The notes beneath the pieces were generated by a model that worked only from the letters and a program-made list of their open reading frames with translations, was not told where the DNA came from and ran no database searches. The translations under genes were made by a program, and so were the position numbers. A DNA stretch of 64,000 bases, taken from assembly GCA_009823505.1 (NCBI GenBank), contig VZQC01010425.1, positions 3,267,810 through 3,331,809 of the forward strand, written 5' to 3'. The first letter of the stretch is position 1. Every line of letters starts with the position of its first letter. Of the stretch, positions 58,568 to 64,000 are shown piece after piece. The stretch is from Rhizomys pruinosus (taxonomy: Eukaryota; Chordata; Mammalia; Rodentia; Spalacidae).

Positions 58568-60335
58568 ACTGGAAAAGGGCAGACATTAAAATCTACCAAT
58601 GGCCTCAAAAATATAGAAAAAAAAAAATACTGAAGTGACCCATCAAAATAGAAAGTGCTTAGAAAAATGCAATGACAGCCAAGAGACCTGGGGAGATACA
58701 CATCTGCTACGAGTGCTTGTCTCGCCTCACTGAGCCTCCAGCTCCTTCAGGAAGGGACTGCGTGCCATTCATCTTTGTATTCCCAGGGTTCACATTGGGA
58801 CTGGAAAATAACAAATGGGCAAAACAACATTTGTCTATCGCCAGTTGAATCCCTGAACATTATGACAGTCAGTCTCAAGGTACCCAACATATCCTGGGCC
58901 CCAAGTAATGGAAACCCTTCCTCTTGCTGTACCAGAAAAGATGCAGATGTTTTCAACAGGGCTCATAGAATTTCTGGTACAGGTTGGATTGAAAATATCT
59001 CAGCTTTGGAAGTGTTAGATCTGAAAAAGAGACTGTTCAGTGTCCTTGTCACAGACCATGAGTGGGTGGCCTCTACGTAGAATCTAAAAGTTGGACGCTG
59101 TGATAACCAAGCAAAGCTGCCTGCCGTGGACTCCAGAGTCTAGGTGATAGGCATCACATAATCCCATGGGCCAGGCTATTTTGGTACCTGTTCTGAGATC
59201 TCCTTCGCAGAACACTCTCCCTCCCAGTCACAGTGGTAGTCACATGGGAAGCTCAGGACAGCTGTCCTGCCTTCTTCTTACAGCCTAACCATATCTTTCA
59301 GGGTCTACCCGTGGCAGTCACTCAATAAATGCACAAGGAAGAAATGAAGACCCCAGGAAGAAGAGAAAGGCGTTGATAGGACAGATAGAGGAAAGAAGGC
59401 TCCTTCCCCCGGGTACGAACACCAGCTCTGGGTGTTTTCAAGTTAAAATTTCAGACAATTGTCCTACCCCAGCTAAGCCACATGCTAAATAACCTACAGT
59501 TGGTATTTCTACTCTGGAGATCAGGGTTGGTGGGAAGCCTGAACTGTTCACACAAACCCCAGGTCACAGGATGGAGATGGGGAGCGCAAAAGACTACAGC
59601 ACTCTGCATGGAAGAACTCAGTTCACCGGAACAGACCTGCCACTGCTTTCTGCAGAAATGCTGAGGCTCTGCAGCCACCTCTGCGTGTTCTAGAACCACC
59701 GTCCATGTGGGTTCCCAATGCTTTAAGGAAAAGGCTGGTGAGCTCTGCTTCTCTAGCCTGTGTCTCTCCCTTATCTGCAATTAGCCAGATCTGTATTCCA
59801 CACTGACACCCTCCCCCCTTATCTCCTGCCATCCAGAGCTGCCCAAGCCTAATTTCCAAAAAACCCTTGAACAGCATCTGAGAAAGGCTGTTATCTAGAC
59901 GGCCCAGGACCCATCTTCAGCCCAGATCAGTGCTGAGATGAAATGAACACATTAATGAAATCTACCTCACTATTGGATCTGATTTGTGCTGACGGATGCT
60001 TCAAGCTGTATGCTAATGAATGGTGCTCCATGCTCTGTGGGAGTCACTTCCAGTCCTCCCCAGCCAGGGGTGTAGCCAAGAAGGAGTCTCTGCTGAGAAG
60101 TTCCAGGACCTTCCACCCTCACATGACAGTCTGTAGAGCCTTAACTCTCTTGTCCCCTCCTGGCTGCCATAAGGCTTAATTGGCTGTGCAGTTCTTGCAC
60201 TTAAGTGCTTTTAGCTGGCTCTGCCCCAATTCATTGGGGTTTTGTTTGGCAGATTTTGCTTATTCCTCTTGTTTCCGTTATAAGATCACCTTAGTGTCTT
60301 TGGGAAAGAGAACACTTATTTGTCTCTCTTTTTGT
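58568..60335. other. Intergenic sequence with possible ancient repeat traces
   Basis: The segments 58,735-58,800 (cagctccttcaggaagggac, ctttgtattcccagggtt) and 59,300-59,330 (ggcagtcactcaataaatgc) resemble the 3' ends of old mammal-wide repeats (L2/MIR type). If so, an old element spans part of this region. No coding region is supported. Confidence 0.4.
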
Positions 60336-60379
60336 CTATCTATCATCTGCCTATCATCTATCTATCTATCTATCATCTG

Positions 60380-60413
<34 letters not shown>

Positions 60414-60421
60414 ATCTCTCT
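60336..60421. repeat. (CTAT)n microsatellite
   Basis: About 20 CTAT units with CATCTG interruptions, the complement of a GATA array. Confidence 0.96.
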
Positions 60422-60423
60422 AT

Positions 60424-61025
60424 GCTGGTTAGTTTTGTCAACTTGAAAAAAGCTAGAGTCACCTGGGAAGGAACCTCAACTGAAGACTTACCAGGATCAC
60501 AGTGGCCTGTGGTCCTGTCTGTGAAATATTTTCTTAAATGCTAGTTGATGTAGGAGGACCCAGGCCACTGTCGGCAGTGCCGTTCCTAGGCAGGAGGCTC
60601 TGGGCTATAAAAGAAAGGTAGCTGAGGGGCTGGAGAGTTGACATAGTGGTTAAGAATGCCAACTGCTCTTGCAGAGGACCAGGGTTCAATCCCCAGCACC
60701 CACATGGCTGCTGAGAACCATCTTTAACTCCAGTTCCAGGGGAATCCGACACCCTCTTCCGACCTCTGCAGCTTTGCACGACATGGGTGCACAAACCTGC
60801 ATGCAGACAGTACATTCATACACATAAAAAATAAATAAAATAAAATAAATCCTTTCAAAAAAAAAAGAAAGGTAGTTGAGCAAGCCAGGGGAAGCAAGCA
60901 GTGTTCCTCCATGGTCTCTGCTTCAGCTCCTGCCTCCAGGTTCCTGTCTTGGCTTCCCTTGATGATAGATTGTGACATATAAGACAAATAATATCCCAAA
61001 TTGACTATGACCAATGTTTTATCAG
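60424..61025 (-). mobile_element. Common rodent interspersed repeat, split by a B2
   Basis: The left part at 60,424-60,626 (gctggttagttttgtcaact ... gggctataaaagaaag) and right part at 60,863-61,025 (caagccaggggaagcaagca ... gtgacatataag) are one element of the type seen at 5,630 and 31,822. The B2 at 60,627-60,862 interrupts it. Strand is given relative to the copy at 5,630. Confidence 0.8.
60609..60880 (+). mobile_element. B2 SINE with 18-bp target-site duplication
   Basis: A B2 without the internal duplication. The flanks aaaagaaaggtagctgag (60,609-60,626) and aaaagaaaggtagttgag (60,863-60,880) differ by one base. It lies inside the older rodent repeat. Confidence 0.95.
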
Positions 61026-61053
61026 GAAGACAGAAAATCAAATTAGAACTCTG

Positions 61054-61125
61054 TGTATCTATCTATCTATCTATCTATCTTCTATCTATCTAACTATCTG
61101 TCATCTATCTATCCATCCATCCAAC
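61054..61125. repeat. (CTAT)n/(CATC)n microsatellite
   Basis: About 17 tetranucleotide units with a few interruptions, the third GATA-type array of the window. Confidence 0.95.
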
Positions 61126-61307
61126 AAAGATATTGTAATAACTGGAAAAATAATTTAAGACCATACATAATTGATGTGACATAGCAAGTATTTTAATTTT
61201 CTGCACTTAAAATTGCTATCAACTACAAGCAATCCTGACCACAAGAGTGTAGTATGACTGCCATCCTACATCCTGGGGAAGATTGGCTAGGGAGCACCAG
61301 GTTGTCG

Positions 61308-61309
<2 letters not shown>
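61126..61309. other. Short unrecognised sequence
   Basis: No repeat or coding signal was seen. Confidence 0.5.

Positions 61310-61344
<35 letters not shown>
61310..61344. repeat. (CA)n microsatellite
   Basis: About 17 pure CA units. Confidence 0.97.
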
Positions 61345-61346
<2 letters not shown>

Positions 61347-61434
61347 GCTTCGTCCACGGTCTTCTGTTTATTCCATCATTCTTATGGATCTGATGAAGTG
61401 GTCTAAGAAAGTCCTTGACAGGAAATTAGTTTGT

Positions 61435-61605
61435 CCTCCCCATTGAACTCAGACCTAGTACCTCTTCTTATCTCTCCCCCCCATTGAACTCAGACCTAGT
61501 ACCTCTTCTCATCTCTCCCTCCCCATTGCACTCAGATCTAGTACCTCTTCTCATCTCTCCCCCTCATTGAACTCAGACCTAGAAACTCTTCTCATCTCTG
61601 ACCCC
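61435..61605. repeat. Short minisatellite, four units of about 41-42 bp
   Basis: Four tandem copies of ccccattgaactcagacc followed by tagtacctcttctcatctct, with small changes in each copy and a variable C run between units. Confidence 0.95.
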
Positions 61606-62121
61606 CAAATAATGCTCTGATTCTCTCCCCGTGGCAAGATCTCTTCAGGTTTCAGAATCTACTAGAACCAGCCTACCTGCCCCTTTGTTGAATCTCCTAC
61701 ATAAACTTGGAGACATCAAGTCCACCTGTTACATCAGAGTCAACTACCAGCAAGGAGGAGGAAGTGGAGGTGGATGCAATGAGCTTCAGGGCCCTAAAAA
61801 GAAAGCCTTGTTTGGAAACCAGTGTAGACAGTATCCATTTTCACTATGCATGGTTGCTTTGGTAATGCACTCAACGAAGTTTCTGGTTATCTAAAAATAG
61901 GTATTCTGTGGTTGTGTTGGTGGGAAGTCCTTTCTTCCTCAGATGTTGGAGGGTCCTCAACAAGTAGAGCTCACAGGTAGAAGGCCTCTTGTTCACCCTG
62001 GGATATGTCTGTGTTTATAGATTTACCAAAGAATGATCTGAAGAATGGAAAGTTCCACTGTGGGCATCCCATGTTAAAGTGACAAGCAGTGGTTACTTCT
62101 CTCTGAGCAAAAGGCATGTGT
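61606..62121. other. Intergenic sequence, nothing recognised
   Basis: An 87-codon plus frame at 61,631-61,894 has a Gly-rich stretch but no recognised family. Confidence 0.5.
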
Positions 62122-62237
62122 CAGAGGTGGAGGCGGTGATCCAGCTCAAACTGCCTTTACACACGCAGAGATGAATCTTCAGAGGTAGACATGGTGATCC
62201 AGCTCAAATTGCCCTTACACAGGTAGAGATGAATCCT
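62122..62237 (+). repeat. Tandem duplication, unit 58 bp
   Basis: Two copies begin cagaggt at 62,122 and 62,180 and share ggtgatccagctcaaa, ctttacaca and agagatgaatc. They differ at roughly eight positions. Confidence 0.95.
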
Positions 62238-62243
62238 CTGAGA

Positions 62244-62300
62244 TGCATCAGCATCGAAGGCATTGAAAGCATCGAACGCATGGAAGGCATCGAAGGCTTT
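62244..62300 (+). repeat. Nine-base periodic repeat (gcatcgaag)n
   Basis: About six units of a nine-base motif with variants cattgaaag, catcgaacg and catggaagg. Nine is a multiple of three, so the plus frame reads Gly-Ile-Glu triplets and the minus frame Phe-Asp-Ala triplets. Confidence 0.93.
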
Positions 62301-62464
62301 GGGTTTCATTTCACTGAGAATTTTCTTTATCATTGTAACTCCATCTACTGTCTGGATCTCACAGCACTTCAAACTGCAGGTGTCTGTCATGGGATCCTGA
62401 GCTCTCTCAGAATCTGCTCCTCCAGTCACACTTTTCTCCTCTCTCAGCATCAGTGGGGAAACAT

Positions 62465-63210
62465 TGGTATGATCATATGCACATATGCGAACATGTGCAC
62501 AGACACACATACACAGAAACACTCAGACACACATACATGCATGCACAGACACACATATAGACATACACCATGCACACATACACATACTGTACATAGATAT
62601 ATACACACATACATGAATACCATACACTATGCATACATATACATAGACATGCATACACACAGACATAGACAGACACAGACATATATGCACCATACATATA
62701 CACATACACACAGAGGTATATTACACACATATACATCATGCATACACACATACATACATATACCATATGCATGCATAGACATATATATCATACATACACA
62801 CATAGACAGAGACACATGCATACATACAGCATGCATATCCACATACCTATGCCATATATGCACATATAAGCACATAGCATAATATACACATAGACACACA
62901 GAGAGATACATTCACACATAGGCATATATACATGCATACATACATCCATACACCATATGTATATGCATACATGTATACACCATAAATGTACACATTCATG
63001 CATACATCATATGCATACACACATACACATATACCATACATACATGCATAGATGTATACACCGTGAATGCACACATTCATGCATCCATCATATGTATACA
63101 CGACACATGATGTACATACACATACATGTACGTACCCCCACATATATATGACCATGCATGCCCATGGATGCATATATCAGACATGTACACAGACACGCAC
63201 ACACTCTGCA
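62465..63210 (-). repeat. Very long CA/TACA-rich array
   Basis: About 745 bp of CACA, TACA and CATG steps, the complement in style of the arrays at 17.3 and 20.0 kb. Long His/Thr/Tyr frames (plus) and Cys/Val/Met frames (minus) arise from composition only. Confidence 0.95.
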
Positions 63211-64000
63211 GAAGCCATGCAGCATTGTTTCTTCATGCAGCCATTGCCGTCTCCCCTGCCAAGCTCTGCTGTGATCCTCATCTTCCCCGCATACCTTACC
63301 CCGTGCCACCCCCATATTTCACTGTTATTCCCTTAGAAATTCTAACTGCCTGAGGTATCTGTTTCCTTGCATTTGCTTCCACCAGGGATAGACTTAAATT
63401 TTACCTCTAAACCAATGGGGATCTCTTCATCATCTACAAAGGAAGCCAAGGTGTGTAGTCCTGTGAAGCTTCCTTATCTTGGGAGAGAACATCTGCCCTC
63501 TGCCTGCTGCTCCAGGGCCTCGGGCAGCGGCGATCCTGCGGGCTTTGGCTATCCTTGCCTGTGCTCCGCTGGGCCAGGTACAAGCAAAACAGACACTATT
63601 TGATTAGCCATCCTACGTCTCAGCACACGACGACTGACTGGAGTACAGTACTCGTGAGGGCCTTCTTCCCTACCGGAACCCGAGACCCCCTTGCTCAGCC
63701 TCTGCTTTTGTCTTTACTTTGGCACTCGTCATGGGTCATTGGTTGCCTTCCTGCCCTTGCTACTCTGCATCCACCTTACTCCCCTAGTGGGGGCCATGCA
63801 CCCAGACTGCGGCCAGTGTCCCCAGGGCCCATGTGTTTCTCATGAGAGAGTCCTACAGCACACACGCTTAGAGAGTGCAGGCTTTGGGTGTGCACACAGT
63901 TCGCAGTTATCTCCCTAATTCTGTTGGGAGGAGCTATTTATCTTCCTTCTGTGGAGAAGTATTTCTGGGAAAGGAGCTGGATTCTTGGCAGCAAGCAGCC
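63211..64000. other. Intergenic sequence, nothing recognised
   Basis: The sequence returns to balanced composition with a mildly GC-rich segment near 63,480-63,560. Overlapping open frames of 75-96 codons lack any domain. A gene could lie beyond the window edge, but nothing here shows it. Confidence 0.5.

Overview
The window is mammalian nuclear DNA from a muroid-type rodent. The evidence is dense B1 and B2 SINEs, a B4-like SINE, young LINE-1 3' ends with long poly(A)-type tails, and abundant (CA)n, (GATA)n and (GAAA)n microsatellites. I see no bacterial-type operon, no CRISPR array, no tRNA or rRNA gene, and no open reading frame that I would defend as a functional protein-coding gene. The only recognisable protein homologies are decayed LINE-1 ORF2 pieces and two inverted copies of one broken Rpl23 retrocopy. 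The exact species cannot be read from the sequence.

Layout. 1-7,881 is intergenic DNA with SINE clusters, including a nested B2-B2-B1 block inside one 14-bp target-site duplication. 7,882-12,734 is a 5'-truncated LINE-1 with a perfect 15-bp target-site duplication and an apparent 3' transduction. 12,750-24,516 is intergenic. It holds two very long TG-rich arrays (17.3-18.0 kb and 20.0-20.9 kb) and a clean 6 x 40-bp minisatellite at 23,341-23,580. 24,517-36,925 is the left arm and 38,300-50,166 the right arm of a roughly 12-kb inverted repeat with a 1.4-kb spacer. Inside the arms are a second LINE-1, many SINEs and a GATA array. An N at 50,167 is followed by about 5.4 kb of sequence that looks like unpolished long-read data. 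55.6-64 kb is cleaner and contains the fuller Rpl23 retropseudogene, more B1/B2 copies, short tandem repeats and a third long CA/TACA array.

Interpretation. The strongest structural signal is probably an assembly problem, not a new biological system. The inverted repeat has nearly identical unique stretches, but its right arm is noisy just inside SINEs and microsatellites. Its spacer carries an inverted copy of the Rpl23 locus found 19 kb further on, with the same lesions. Both N positions are contig joins, and the first (34,232) is flanked by two versions of the same roughly 0.8 kb of LINE-1. A real recent inverted duplication, or an ampliconic palindrome, remains possible and can be tested with spanning reads. 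Biological points that stand on their own are the LINE-1 with likely 3' transduction, a long LINE-1 3' extension shared by two copies, two B2 subtypes, and several clean nested retrotransposition events.
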